Of a stretch of 64,000 nucleotides of DNA, positions 1 through 8,348 are shown piece by piece. Numbering within the stretch: the first letter of the stretch is position 1; each line of letters begins with the position of its first letter. The notes under the pieces are model-generated. The model had not been told where the DNA came from. It worked only from the letters and a program-made list of their open reading frames with translations, and did not search any database. The stretch is from Botrimarina hoheduenensis (GTDB taxonomy: Bacteria > Planctomycetota > Planctomycetia > Pirellulales > Lacipirellulaceae): contig NZ_SJPH01000008.1 of the NCBI RefSeq assembly GCF_007859815.1, positions 62,001 to 126,000 on the forward strand. Reading direction: 5' to 3'. The position numbers and the translations under genes are program-made.

Positions 1-394
1 GCGGAGCGAGCACGGCCGCCTGATAGCCGGAGCCCGTGCCGATCTCCAGAACACGATCCGTGGGTTGCGGATCAATCTGCTCGGTCATGTAGGCCACGAC
101 GAACGGTGGCGAAATGGTCTGCTGCTCGCCGATTGGCAACGCCATGTCTTGATAAGCGAGCCGCCTTTGTGAGAGCGGCACGAACTCGTGACGCGGCGTA
201 GCCCGCATTGCTTCGAGGACGCGCTCGTTGGTGATCCCCGCCGATTGCACCTCTTGGAACACCATCTGCTCGCGCAGCTGGTCCCACTTGGACGAGGCCG
301 ATTGTGCCGTTGCGAGCCCCGTCAGGTGCGCGCCGGCGAAGACTACCGCTACGATAGGCAGGCACCGGAGCAGTGAAGTGTTGGCAGCTGTCAT
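1..394 (-). CDS. pcm: Protein-L-isoaspartate O-methyltransferase, exported form (3' end cut off by window edge)
   Basis: Only the first 131 residues are inside the window; the frame is open to position 1. The enzyme class methylates L-isoaspartyl residues in damaged proteins using S-adenosylmethionine. Visible are the region [12 protein letters not shown] (residues about 89-100), typical of the family, and SAM-binding motif [12 protein letters not shown] (115-125). Residues 1-30 form a hydrophobic signal peptide ([17 protein letters not shown], then ATAQ), so the protein is probably exported, unlike the cytoplasmic E. coli enzyme. The start is the ATG at 394, which gives the complete signal peptide. 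An AT-rich palindrome lies 23-35 bases upstream. The reaction is certain at family level; the periplasmic location is inferred. Confidence 0.88.
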   Translation of the reverse strand, partial: MTAANTSLLRCLPIVAVVFAGAHLTGLATAQSASSKWDQLREQMVFQEVQSAGITNERVLEAMRATPRHEFVPLSQRRLAYQDMALPIGEQQTISPPFVVAYMTEQIDPQPTDRVLEIGTGSGYQAAVLAP

Positions 395-416
395 GCGCGT
401 GCTGTTGGCGAAACAG

Positions 417-429
417 TTACAAATTGTAA
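417..429. promoter_or_regulatory. AT-rich 13-bp palindrome upstream of pcm
   Basis: TTACAA-A-TTGTAA is a perfect inverted repeat 23-35 bases upstream of the pcm start, next to a TATAAT at 443-448. The stretch 411-452 is clearly AT-rich compared with its GC-rich surroundings. This fits an operator and promoter region, but no -35 box at ideal spacing was found on either strand and the regulator is unknown. Confidence 0.3.
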
Positions 430-557
430 TGACTTTTGGCCCTATAATATCGCTGCAGGCGGTGGGGGGGGTCGTTAGGAAGCGCCGAATTGATAGGCTA
501 AAAAAACTTAGCATCCCCCGGCTGTGGGGAAGATTCGCCGGCCATAGGGTGAAGAAA

Positions 558-581
558 CAAGCCGGTTAACAAGCCGGTTAA
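558..581. repeat. Tandem 12-bp repeat, two perfect copies
   Basis: CAAGCCGGTTAA occurs twice in direct succession at 558-569 and 570-581, in the divergent gap upstream of the aminotransferase gene. Its role is unknown; it could be a binding site or simple slippage. Confidence 0.6.
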
Positions 582-979
582 TTGGAGCCAACGCAAGCCA
601 TTTACCGCAAATGCCGCTCCAGATAATTCTACCCAAATAAGCCCCCATCGACTGTCGCGCAGATAGTCAGCCATAACTAGTGCTTTACACAAGCTGCTGC
701 TTGCGGTTGTGGCTGCCGAAAATGAGCGGGGATTATGTCGGATAGGCTTCCTTGAGAGTGTCTATTTGAAATTGATTGGTGAGGCGTTTTTTTCGTAAGC
801 CGCGGATCTCTGACCGGTGTTACAAGGCACTCGGATTGCTACCGAAGGGCTGTTGCTGGTGAAGGGGTCATTATCGTGAGCGAGCCCCAAGCCTACGCCG
901 ATCGTTGCCTTCATTTACTTCACCAGCTGGTACGCTTTTTATAATGCTTTCTATCGGAGCACGCCACGATGGGGGCCTA

Positions 980-2140
980 GTGCAGTCAGATCTGCGCGCG
1001 GCGATGCCGATCACCGAAGCCTGGGCCTATTTTGACCACGCGGCCGTGGCACCCCTTTGTCAGCCTGCCGCTGAAGCGATCCAGCTGTATGCCACCCAGG
1101 CGAGCCACGCTGGCGACACCGTTTGGTTGACCTGGAAGAACGGCGTTGAACACACCCGCCGCCGGGCGGCAAAGCTGTTGGGTGCCAAAGCGGATGAGAT
1201 CACGCTCACGACCAACACGACTCACGGCATCAATCTGGTAGCGGAAGGGCTCGATTGGTTGCCGGGCGATAACGTGGTGGTGCTCTGCGACGAGTTTCCC
1301 TCGAACCTCTACCCGTGGATGCATCTGAAAAGCCGGGGCGTCGAGACCCGGCTGGTCTCGACCGATGCGGGCCGTGTTGATCCCGACAAGCTCCGTGAGG
1401 CCTGCGACCGCCGGACCCGACTCGTTACATTTAGCTGGATCGCGTACGGGGCTGGAGAACGGCGTGATATCGACTCGTTTATCGAGGTGGCGCAGGAGTG
1501 CGGTGCCAACGGCGGCCGCGGAGCGTGGGTCCTGCTAGACGCGATCCAGGGGCTGGGCGTCTTTCCCCTCGACGTTTCGCAAACGCCGATCGACTTCCTG
1601 TCGGCGGATGGGCATAAGTGGCTGCTCGGCCCCGAGGGGGCGGGCATTGCCTACCTGCGTGAAGAACGGCTTGAAGAAATCCGGCCAACAGGAGTCGGCT
1701 GGAACAGCGTCGTCGGCTGCCAAGAATTCGGCAAGATCGAACTCGAATTCAAGCCCAGTGCCGCGCGGTTCGAGGGGGGATCAATCAACATGGCGGGGCA
1801 GCTGGCCCTTGGAGCAAGTCTGGGGCTGCTGCTCGGACACGATCGCGACGAGGTGGCCGCCGCGGTTCTCGAAATCACCGATTACCTATGTCAACAATTG
1901 CGACGGCACGGGGCGTCGATCCACTCGCACCGCTCCTGCTACAACAACGGGCACGACCCGCGGTCGGGGATCGTCTCGGTGTCTTTGCCAGGCCATGATC
2001 CCGGGGAGATCCGCACCCGCTGTGCGGCGGAGCGAATCGCGATTAGCGTTAGAGAGGGCCGATTACGTTTGAGTCCCCATGCCTATACGACGAAGGATGA
2101 GGTGGACCACCTCGTCAGCACCCTTCCCCCCGCACCGTAA
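980..2140 (+). CDS. Class V aminotransferase (cysteine desulfurase / selenocysteine lyase-like, PLP-dependent)
   Basis: The 386-residue product is a fold-type I PLP enzyme of aminotransferase class V. The lysine in the motif SADGHKWLLGPEG (codon at 1616-1618) is the expected Schiff-base residue, and the aspartate in LLDAIQ (codon 1538-1540) would contact the pyridine nitrogen. TTNTTHGINLVAEGL matches the phosphate-binding region. The frame is open from 905, but the GTG at 980 puts the N-terminus about nine residues before PITEAWAYFDHAA, as expected for the family; an ATG at 944 is the alternative. The true substrate cannot be told: desulfurase, epimerase-like and other activities share this fold. 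The stop overlaps the coaD start (TAATG), suggesting coupled translation. Confidence 0.85.
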   Translation: MQSDLRAAMPITEAWAYFDHAAVAPLCQPAAEAIQLYATQASHAGDTVWLTWKNGVEHTRRRAAKLLGAKADEITLTTNTTHGINLVAEGLDWLPGDNVVVLCDEFPSNLYPWMHLKSRGVETRLVSTDAGRVDPDKLREACDRRTRLVTFSWIAYGAGERRDIDSFIEVAQECGANGGRGAWVLLDAIQGLGVFPLDVSQTPIDFLSADGHKWLLGPEGAGIAYLREERLEEIRPTGVGWNSVVGCQEFGKIELEFKPSAARFEGGSINMAGQLALGASLGLLLGHDRDEVAAAVLEITDYLCQQLRRHGASIHSHRSCYNNGHDPRSGIVSVSLPGHDPGEIRTRCAAERIAISVREGRLRLSPHAYTTKDEVDHLVSTLPPAP

Positions 2141-2634
2141 TGACCCGCCGCGCTGTCTACACCGGTTCGTTCGATCCGATCACGCTTGGTCACCTCAACG
2201 TCATCCAGCGGGCGAGTCTAGTTGCTGACGAGCTGGTGGTCGGGGTTGGCCTGAACGCTCATAAGACGCCGCTCTTCTCGTCCGAAGAACGTGTTGAGCT
2301 TGTCCAAAAAGTGGTCGATCACGCCGGCTTCCGCCACGTAACAGTGAAGCCCTTTTCAGGTCTTGCCGTCCGTTTCGTCAAGGAATGCGGCGCGCGGCTG
2401 ATCGTGCGGGGGGTTCGTTCGGTGACCGACATGGAGTCGGAGTTCACCATGATCCTCGCCAATCGTAAGCTCGATCCCGATATCGAGACGGTTTTCTTTA
2501 TGGCGGGCGACGAGTACTCGCACGTTTCGAGCACCCTGATCAAGCAGATCACGGTCCTGGCGAGCGACGACGAGCTGGCGAGGTTCGTGCCCCGCGAGAT
2601 TATCCCCGCGTTGCGCAGCAAGCTCGAGACCTGA
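2140..2634 (+). CDS. coaD: Phosphopantetheine adenylyltransferase
   Basis: CoaD transfers AMP from ATP to 4'-phosphopantetheine, the penultimate step of coenzyme A synthesis in the cytoplasm. At 164 residues it has the usual length. The nucleotidyltransferase signature TGSFDPITLGHL (residues 8-19) includes the TxGH box at 15-18, and HVSSTLIK (128-135) corresponds to the conserved C-terminal ISST-type motif. The start ATG overlaps the last base of the aminotransferase stop codon, so the two genes are probably co-transcribed. A small hairpin with a T-tract follows the stop at 2646-2664. Confidence 0.96.
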   Translation: MTRRAVYTGSFDPITLGHLNVIQRASLVADELVVGVGLNAHKTPLFSSEERVELVQKVVDHAGFRHVTVKPFSGLAVRFVKECGARLIVRGVRSVTDMESEFTMILANRKLDPDIETVFFMAGDEYSHVSSTLIKQITVLASDDELARFVPREIIPALRSKLET

Positions 2635-2645
2635 GAGATCACGAT

Positions 2646-2664
2646 CGGTCTCGGGACCGCTTTT
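2646..2664 (+). terminator. Probable intrinsic terminator of coaD
   Basis: A 5-bp stem CGGTC (2646-2650) / GACCG (2655-2659) with a 4-base loop is followed by C and TTTT (2661-2664). It sits in the 29-base gap between coaD (+) and the convergent protease gene (-). The stem is short, so termination strength is uncertain. Confidence 0.5.
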
Positions 2665-3959
2665 CACGCGAACGCCCGACCGATGAGCACAACCACTGCC
2701 GCGGCTCCAACGATCACGCCCAGCGTTGTTCGCTCGGTGTCCCAGTCGAGAGCGCCCTCAAGAGAAGTTTGGGCGAGCGAGCTGCCGGCCAAGTCCCTAG
2801 AGTCACCGGCGGGAGCGATCGCCGATCGATTGGCGTTCCTCTCAAGTTGGGGAGTAGCGCTGAGCACGGCCATTGCTCGGTAGTCCGAGCTCGAGCGCTG
2901 GTTGGCAATCGGTGTCGATGCGGGGGGAAAAGGCATCGCCGCCCCAGGGGGCGACTGTTTGGCGGCTACTTCCCAAGCGTCGTAGGGAACGCTCCGCCAG
3001 TCGTGGCGGTCTGGGCGCGAGGTGGCGTATTGGCCCGGTTGGGCGATCGGGTTGGGCCACGCCGAGTTCGGGCGAATACCGTCTCCGAGCGTTGTCGCTG
3101 GGGCCCGGGGGCCGCTCTGTTCTGCCTGCTGAAACGGATCAATGGCGGAGCCGCTGGGCTTGGTGGCCACCGCGGGGGCTTGGCGGCCCCCCCCCGCCGC
3201 GAGGCCTGCTGAGGCGAACGTGGCAACCGAGGGCGTCGCGCTTTGTGACGGGTTATTGGTTGGAGAGAAAGTTGAGGGCGTGCCTAAGGCGACCGCCGTG
3301 GTCGGCGCGGGCGCCTCCAATCCGATATCGGGGGCGAGCGAAGCCAAGAAGCCCCGGACCCGGCCGCCGTAGCTTCCGAGGGTTACCCCGCGTGCGGCTC
3401 CAAACAGCACCCCGGCAACTTCCCCCCCTTGGTTCAGGATGGGACCGCCGGAGTCTCCCTGGCGGGCTTCCACGCTCAGCTCAACCAATTCCATTGGCTT
3501 GCCGACTTCAGGGGCGTAGTAGTCGGTGCACCGCCCGGTGGCTTCGCGGTAGTCTCCCTGGCCGTATCCGCAGATGGTAAGGACCTCGCCCGGTTGCGGA
3601 GGCGTTGCGGCCAGCGGGGCCGGTTCCGTGGGCGGCCGCCAAATGACCAGCGCCGCCAGGTCCCAGGTTTCATCGAGCTTGACCGTCCGCGCCTCGCTCC
3701 GGTAGCCGTTCGGAAAGATCACGGTTACCGGCCCCGTGGCGTCGCGGACCACGTGCCAATTGGTCACGACCAGTCCGTATTCCTGGCGGGCGTCGATCAG
3801 CGTTCCACTGCCGTAGGCCTGTCCGCCCTTCTCGGCGACCTCGATCCGGCACACCGCCGCGCGCGGCGGCGCGGCTTCGCAGGCCATGCCGACAAACACG
3901 GCGGCAACCGCGTAGGATCGCACCATCCCGAATCGCAAGGAGAGACGCCAGGGGTTCAT
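2664..3959 (-). CDS. Trypsin-like serine protease, membrane-anchored
   Basis: This 431-residue protein has an N-terminal signal sequence (about residues 1-29), a chymotrypsin-fold protease domain and a single C-terminal transmembrane segment (TLGVIVGAAAVVVLIGRAFA). The full catalytic triad is visible: His69 in TNWHVV, Asp100 in ETWDLAAL and Ser170 in QGDSGGPI. Between domain and anchor (about 215-405) lies a Pro/Ala/Ser/Thr-rich linker without recognisable domain. It resembles the HtrA/DegP protease core but has no PDZ domain. The likely site of action is the periplasmic face of the membrane; the substrate is unknown. The start overlaps the stop of a small upstream ORF (ATGA), suggesting coupling. 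Confidence 0.88.
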   Translation of the reverse strand: MNPWRLSLRFGMVRSYAVAAVFVGMACEAAPPRAAVCRIEVAEKGGQAYGSGTLIDARQEYGLVVTNWHVVRDATGPVTVIFPNGYRSEARTVKLDETWDLAALVIWRPPTEPAPLAATPPQPGEVLTICGYGQGDYREATGRCTDYYAPEVGKPMELVELSVEARQGDSGGPILNQGGEVAGVLFGAARGVTLGSYGGRVRGFLASLAPDIGLEAPAPTTAVALGTPSTFSPTNNPSQSATPSVATFASAGLAAGGGRQAPAVATKPSGSAIDPFQQAEQSGPRAPATTLGDGIRPNSAWPNPIAQPGQYATSRPDRHDWRSVPYDAWEVAAKQSPPGAAMPFPPASTPIANQRSSSDYRAMAVLSATPQLERNANRSAIAPAGDSRDLAGSSLAQTSLEGALDWDTERTTLGVIVGAAAVVVLIGRAFA

Positions 3960-4162
3960 AGCTCAGGTCCGCCCCCGGAGCTGAGGCCACGCTGTTCGGC
4001 GAGCTGTCGTTGCTGGTGGGTCTGGAGAATGTAGGCGAGCAACTGCTCGCGGCGCGAAAGCGGATCGAAACGATCCAGCCGTGGCACAACGCGATCAACA
4101 CGCCAATGAGGTAACGACTCTGAGGCCCGATCATCGGTCGAGCGCGGCGGGACGGCAGGCAT
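3956..4162 (-). CDS. Small hypothetical protein coupled to the protease
   Basis: This 68-residue reading frame ends in a 4-base ATGA overlap with the protease start. The C-terminal half, with FDPLSRREQLLAYILQTHQQ, looks like an amphipathic helix rich in Gln, Leu and Arg. No signal peptide or membrane segment is visible and I recognise no family. The overlap is the main argument that it is translated. It could be a small partner or merely a leader ORF for the protease. Confidence 0.5.
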   Translation of the reverse strand: MPAVPPRSTDDRASESLPHWRVDRVVPRLDRFDPLSRREQLLAYILQTHQQRQLAEQRGLSSGGGPEL

Positions 4163-4447
4163 AGCGACGGCTCCGTCGCGTTCCCTAAACCAGGAACGCG
4201 CTTAAACGGTGAGGGCCGTCCTGTGGGTCGTCCGTGAACCCCAGGCGAGGTCTTAAGCGCCGGTGTTTGGTTGGCTCGGAAGCGAAGGGGACATCGGCAA
4301 GCGGGTCGCCGACTCGTTCGGCGTAGCGTCCGAGCGCACGGACGCCACTCATAAGTTTCGGCGCGCCATGGCTTGGGATCCACGTCCGTACAACCGCCGC
4401 CTACAACCGTGCGATGTGCCTTATGCCCCGCACGGGTTGGGGTCACC

Positions 4448-6043
4448 CTAACCCGTACCACCGCCAGTGGCGGCGAGGATCGCGTCCACCACTCCGTCGG
4501 CCGTGTAGACCTCGGCGATCGCTTCGGCATGCTGACCCGCGGCTGCGAGCGCCTCAGCCGTCAGGGGGCTGATGGCCGCAAAGCGTGCCGGTTTGCCGAC
4601 CCCCCTGCCCTGCTCGATCGCCTCGCCCAAGAGCCGGGCCGCTGCCCGCGCGATGGCCGAACTCGTGGCGGTTATCCAGTCGACTCGTCCCGCCGCTAGT
4701 TCGGTCAGCACCTCGTCATCGGCGCTCACGATATCGGAGCTGTGGTAAGCGACCACCTGTTCCACAATGGCCCCGGCCTTGGCGAGCTCCTCGGCGAGCA
4801 CTTCTCGGCCGCGGCTGGCACGCACCAGTAAAACCTGCTTGCCACTTACCTGCGGAGCCAGTTCCGCGGCGAGCGCCTCGGCTCGGTACTCAGATGGTGC
4901 GAGGTCGGCACGCAACCGCCACTCGGCCAAGCTCGCCGCGGTGGCCGGACCAATGGCCGCGATACGCGCTGCGCCGAATCCACGGGCATCGATCCCTCGG
5001 TGCCTCATCCGGCTTAGGAACGCTTCGACACCGTTCCGGCTGCTGAACACGACAAAATCGGCTTTTCCCAGCCGATCGATCGCTACGTCCACCGCGGCCC
5101 AGCTATCCGGCGGGCCGATCGTGATGGTCGGTTGCAGCAGCACCCGCGCACCGGCGTCACGCAACCGATCGGCCATCGCTTCAGACTGATCGGCGGGCCG
5201 AGTCACGACGACGGTCTGCCCGAAGAGCGGACGATGCGTGAACCAGGCCGACACAGCCGTCTCGCGAGCGACTTCTCCGATGATGGCGATCAGTGGCGGA
5301 CGCAGCCCCTCTTGATCCGCGATGCCCGCGATCTCGCCCAGCGTGGTGAGTCGGGTCGTTTGATCGGGGAGCGAGCACCGACGGATGATCGCTACCGGCG
5401 TTTGCGCCGGTTTGCCGGCTTCTAACAGACGTCCGCTCCACCCCGCGGCATTGGCCGCGGCCATATACAAGACCAGCGTCCCGGGGGTTGCCGCGAGAGC
5501 CCCAAAGTCGAGGGTCTGATCCTCGGGTTTGCGAGGCTGCTCCTGGCCGGTGATGAAGGTCACGCAAGAAGCCTTGTCGCGATCGGTCAGCGTGACGCCG
5601 CTGTAAGCTCCCGCCGCCGTGGCGGTGGTGACCCCCGGCACAACCTCGAACGCGAGGCCTGCCTGACGGCACGCTTCGACCTCTTCGGCCAGCCGACCGA
5701 AGATCGACGGATCGCCCCCCTTGAGCCGCACCACGGTCTTCCCGCTGAGCGCCTCAGAGACCATCCGCTCGTTGATCTGGGTCTGGGTCCAGGTCTTTCC
5801 CCGATGGCTGCTGCCGAAGCAGACGCGCTCCGCGTGAAGGGGGGCGTGACGCAGCAGCTGTTCGCTCGCCAGATAGTCGTGCAACACCACGTCGGCAGCA
5901 GCGAGCCGTCGCCGTCCGCGCAGCGTGAGCAATTCCGGATCGCCCGGACCAGCACCAACCAGATAGACCTTGCCCGGACGATTCAAAGCCGCTGACTCAG
6001 CAGTACGAAGGCTCAATAAGTTCGGTCTGACCAAACGAAACAC
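4448..6043 (-). CDS. Uroporphyrinogen-III C-methyltransferase / uroporphyrinogen-III synthase fusion
   Basis: The 531-residue protein joins two enzymes of tetrapyrrole synthesis. The N-terminal part (about 25-265) is a SUMT/CobA methyltransferase with VGAGPGDP (29-36) and VVRLKGGDPSIFGR (104-117); it would methylate uroporphyrinogen III to precorrin-2 for sirohaem or cobalamin. The C-terminal part (about 273-525) is a HemD-type synthase, starting at QTVVVTRPADQS, which cyclises hydroxymethylbilane to uroporphyrinogen III. Such fusions are known in several bacteria. The start is a GTG at 6043, preceded by AGGGGGG on the minus strand; the N-terminal 24 residues are not part of the domain. The fusion would put product and next enzyme side by side. 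Family assignment is firm. Confidence 0.93.
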   Translation of the reverse strand: MFRLVRPNLLSLRTAESAALNRPGKVYLVGAGPGDPELLTLRGRRRLAAADVVLHDYLASEQLLRHAPLHAERVCFGSSHRGKTWTQTQINERMVSEALSGKTVVRLKGGDPSIFGRLAEEVEACRQAGLAFEVVPGVTTATAAGAYSGVTLTDRDKASCVTFITGQEQPRKPEDQTLDFGALAATPGTLVLYMAAANAAGWSGRLLEAGKPAQTPVAIIRRCSLPDQTTRLTTLGEIAGIADQEGLRPPLIAIIGEVARETAVSAWFTHRPLFGQTVVVTRPADQSEAMADRLRDAGARVLLQPTITIGPPDSWAAVDVAIDRLGKADFVVFSSRNGVEAFLSRMRHRGIDARGFGAARIAAIGPATAASLAEWRLRADLAPSEYRAEALAAELAPQVSGKQVLLVRASRGREVLAEELAKAGAIVEQVVAYHSSDIVSADDEVLTELAAGRVDWITATSSAIARAAARLLGEAIEQGRGVGKPARFAAISPLTAEALAAAGQHAEAIAEVYTADGVVDAILAATGGGTG

Positions 6044-6083
6044 GGGGGGAAGTCCCCCCTACTCAATGCGCGTCTGACACCCC

Positions 6084-6097
6084 CCCCGCGTGCGGGG
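6084..6097. repeat. Short GC-rich palindrome
   Basis: CCCCGC-GT-GCGGGG forms a perfect 6-bp stem with a 2-base loop, in the divergent gap between the hemD fusion and the TPR gene. Similar elements lie at 20454, 26546, 47860 and 50238, so it may be one member of a dispersed family. Confidence 0.4.
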
Positions 6098-6288
6098 CAC
6101 GGCCGCGCGACCCCCTCAATCGGCGTTTCTGTTACAAGAGGTAAACCTGCTTGAAGCGTCGGCGGCTTGATCGCCGCGGATTCGTGGGCGACCTCTGTTG
6201 CAACACGTACACTAGTCTATCGGCGAGAGCGGTCCGCAGGCGAGCGGCTGACTCGCTCGGTTTCGCTACCCCTCCGTCAGTCGTAGAT

Positions 6289-7839
6289 ATGGCCCTTCCT
6301 CCTGAAACCGCGCCGACGCCATCCCCGTCTCAGCCCGGCGTTCCGAAGGCTTCGGGGGGGCCCACGCGGATCGGCGGGCCCGCCATCTCAACGGCCCTCC
6401 GCCAGCGGCTGCAGCAGGTCTTCCAGCGGGGCGTAAAATGTCTCGAAAAGGGAGATTACAACTACGCCCACGATCTGTTTGCCGAATGCGTGGGCGAGGA
6501 CCCCGCCACGCTGGTCTATGCGCAGCACCTGCGTGCCAATCTGGCGCAGATCCACGAACGCAGCGGCAAGAAATCGTCTGGAAGAACCTTTCCACGGCTG
6601 GGCAGCGGTCGCGGGGCTGTTGCGAAGGCAGCGGATAAGGGGGGGTGGCAGGCCGCCTTTGTCGTCGGCTGCAAGGCGCTCCGCAAAACCCCCGACGACA
6701 CGATCGTGCTGAGCGAATTGGCCGAGGTGTGCGGCGGATTGGGTGCCATCGAGACGCACTTGTACTACTTGCGGTGGGCACTGGACGTCGCGCCGACCGA
6801 TGCCGCGATCAATCGCCAAGCCGCTGCGGTCCTCGAATCGATCGCCCAGTTCGATCAAGCGATCGGCTGCTGGACGCGCGTGCTGCAGAAGCAGCCCCAA
6901 GACGCCGAGGCCCGCAACGCCATCGCGCGGCTGAGCGTTGAGAAAACCATCGACGACGGGGGCTACAATCCGGCGCTGTTGCACGGTGCTGCCGACGTGA
7001 CCCTGCCCAACCCTAAACGGGTTGCCTCCGTAGCGCTGAGCGACGCGAGCGGTCAGCGGCACGATCCCCAAGCGGCACCGGCGCCGGTGGATCCGCTTCA
7101 AGGGGCAACCCCGGCCGCACGCGAAGCGGCCTACCGACAAGCAATCGACCATGAGCCTGCGGAGCCGGGCCATTACGGCCGGCTGGCCGACCTGTATGTG
7201 GCACAGGGCCGCCTGCAAGACGCGGAGACGCTGTACCGTAAGGGCTTGGAAGTCGCCGGTGGAGCCGACCTCCGACTCATCGAGAAGCTCGAAGAGACGC
7301 GTCTCGTACGGATGCGCGAGCGCGCCGCGATCGCCGCTAGTCGGGCCGCGAAGCAAGCCGGTGACCAAGCCGCCCAAAAACTGGCCTCCCAGGCCCTGGC
7401 AGAAGCCAATCAAGCCGAGGTCGAGGTCTACGCGGCCCGTGCCGACCGGGAACCCAAAAATGCCCGTATGCAGTACGAGCTGGGGCTCCGTCTGAAGCGT
7501 GTGGGCAAATACCGGGAGGCGATTCAGCCCCTGCAGGCCTCGCGAGACGAGCCCGCCAAGCGAGCCGAGGCCAATCTGCTATTGGGCGAGTGCTTTCAGC
7601 AGATCGGCCAGCACCAGCTTGCCCTGCGGAGTTACGAAGCCGCAATTGCCGCTACTCCGGCGGGCGATTGGTCGGATCTGAAGAAGCTGTGCTTCTACCG
7701 GGCCGGGGTTTTAGCCCTGGGAATGGGCCAACTCGAAGTGGCTGAGCAGCGTCTGACCGAGCTGGCGAGTGTGGATTTTGCCTACCGGGATGTCGGGGAA
7801 CGGCTAGACAAGATCGCTCGGGTCCGCAAAACTACGTGA
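6289..7839 (+). CDS. Tetratricopeptide repeat protein
   Basis: The 516-residue product is a helical repeat protein with TPR-like units, for example in the segments FQRGVKCLEKGDYNYAHDLF (N-terminal), GRLADLYVAQGRLQDAETLY and EANLLLGECFQQIGQHQLAL (C-terminal). TPRs mediate protein-protein contacts. No signal peptide is visible, so it is probably cytoplasmic. A Pro/Ala/Gly-rich linker (about 20-40) precedes the repeats, and an Ala/Gln/Glu-rich helical part lies near 340-390. The frame is open from a TTG at 6151, but the ATG at 6289 is preferred because the upstream part is Arg-rich and without family features. rpsT follows after 92 bases. No partner can be named. Confidence 0.82.
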   Translation: MALPPETAPTPSPSQPGVPKASGGPTRIGGPAISTALRQRLQQVFQRGVKCLEKGDYNYAHDLFAECVGEDPATLVYAQHLRANLAQIHERSGKKSSGRTFPRLGSGRGAVAKAADKGGWQAAFVVGCKALRKTPDDTIVLSELAEVCGGLGAIETHLYYLRWALDVAPTDAAINRQAAAVLESIAQFDQAIGCWTRVLQKQPQDAEARNAIARLSVEKTIDDGGYNPALLHGAADVTLPNPKRVASVALSDASGQRHDPQAAPAPVDPLQGATPAAREAAYRQAIDHEPAEPGHYGRLADLYVAQGRLQDAETLYRKGLEVAGGADLRLIEKLEETRLVRMRERAAIAASRAAKQAGDQAAQKLASQALAEANQAEVEVYAARADREPKNARMQYELGLRLKRVGKYREAIQPLQASRDEPAKRAEANLLLGECFQQIGQHQLALRSYEAAIAATPAGDWSDLKKLCFYRAGVLALGMGQLEVAEQRLTELASVDFAYRDVGERLDKIARVRKTT

Positions 7840-7931
7840 CTCGACCCTGTGGGTCGGGCCGGGCAGGATTCCCCGGCGTGGCAGCAGCCACGACTCGCGA
7901 GGCCCCGTACGTCCCCTTCACGCCCTTCACG

Positions 7932-8204
7932 ATGCCTAATTCCGCTAGCGCTAAAAAAAGTCTCCGTCAGAGCGAAGACCTTCGTCTGCGTAACCGGAGC
8001 GTTCGCTCCGCCATCCGCACACAAATCAAGAAGGTCCGCGTTGCCCTGAAGGAAGGCGATGTCGCGAAGAGCGAAGAGGCGTTCCGTCTGGCCGTCAAGA
8101 AGCTCGACAAGGCTGCCGCCAACCATATCTTCCACGCCAACAAGACGGCCCGTCTGAAGAGCCGCCTTGCTAAGGCGATCAAGACCGCTAAGGGCATCGC
8201 CTAA
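7932..8204 (+). CDS. rpsT: 30S ribosomal protein S20
   Basis: S20 binds 16S rRNA in the body of the small subunit. The 90-residue basic protein has the family hallmarks: the N-terminal MPNSASAKKSLRQSE, then RNRSVRSAIRTQIKKV, and the C-terminal HANKTARLKSRLAKAI. The reading frame is open to 7836, but the ATG at 7932 starts the canonical S20 N-terminus. A direct repeat follows the stop. Confidence 0.97.
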   Translation: MPNSASAKKSLRQSEDLRLRNRSVRSAIRTQIKKVRVALKEGDVAKSEEAFRLAVKKLDKAAANHIFHANKTARLKSRLAKAIKTAKGIA

Positions 8205-8209
8205 AGCGC

Positions 8210-8235
8210 TTGGTCGGGAGTGTTTGGTCGGGAGT
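8210..8235. repeat. Direct repeat after rpsT
   Basis: The 12-mer TTGGTCGGGAGT occurs at 8210-8221 and again at 8224-8235, directly downstream of the rpsT stop. No terminator-like T-tract accompanies it. Confidence 0.5.
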
Positions 8236-8348
8236 CAAACCTCTTTCGAGCGCGGCCTCTGTAGCGGTTTCGGGCGGTAGCTCGGTGCCTATGAACGCAT
8301 GGCGACTTAGCGAATCGGTCGCTAACCGGGACGCACCGTAGCGAGCTG

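Larger units (their letters stand above)
395..979. other. Intergenic region between pcm and the class V aminotransferase
   Basis: This 585-base gap separates two divergent genes. It holds the palindrome at 417-429, a TATAAT at 443-448, a small hairpin (TCCCC 514-518 with GGGGA 526-530) and a perfect tandem 12-mer, CAAGCCGGTTAA, at 558-569 and 570-581. A 64-codon minus-strand reading frame (498-692) shows no recognisable family and I do not call it a gene. No tRNA-like fold was seen. Confidence 0.5.

Noticed and set aside
498..692. 64-codon minus-strand ORF in the pcm/aminotransferase gap
   Set aside because: No family, no ribosome binding site, composition unlike the real genes nearby.
878..900. 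Segment GCGAGCCCCAAGCC, also present near 38449, as a dispersed repeat
   Set aside because: Only two partial matches were seen in the window, too few to separate from chance in GC-rich DNA.
2769..3580. Long + strand reading frames opposite the protease gene
   Set aside because: They are antisense shadows of the GC-rich protease gene, which has a full catalytic triad in its own frame.
4263..4451. 62-codon + strand ORF between the hemD fusion and the small protease-linked ORF
   Set aside because: No family features and it runs into the 3' end of the opposing fusion gene.
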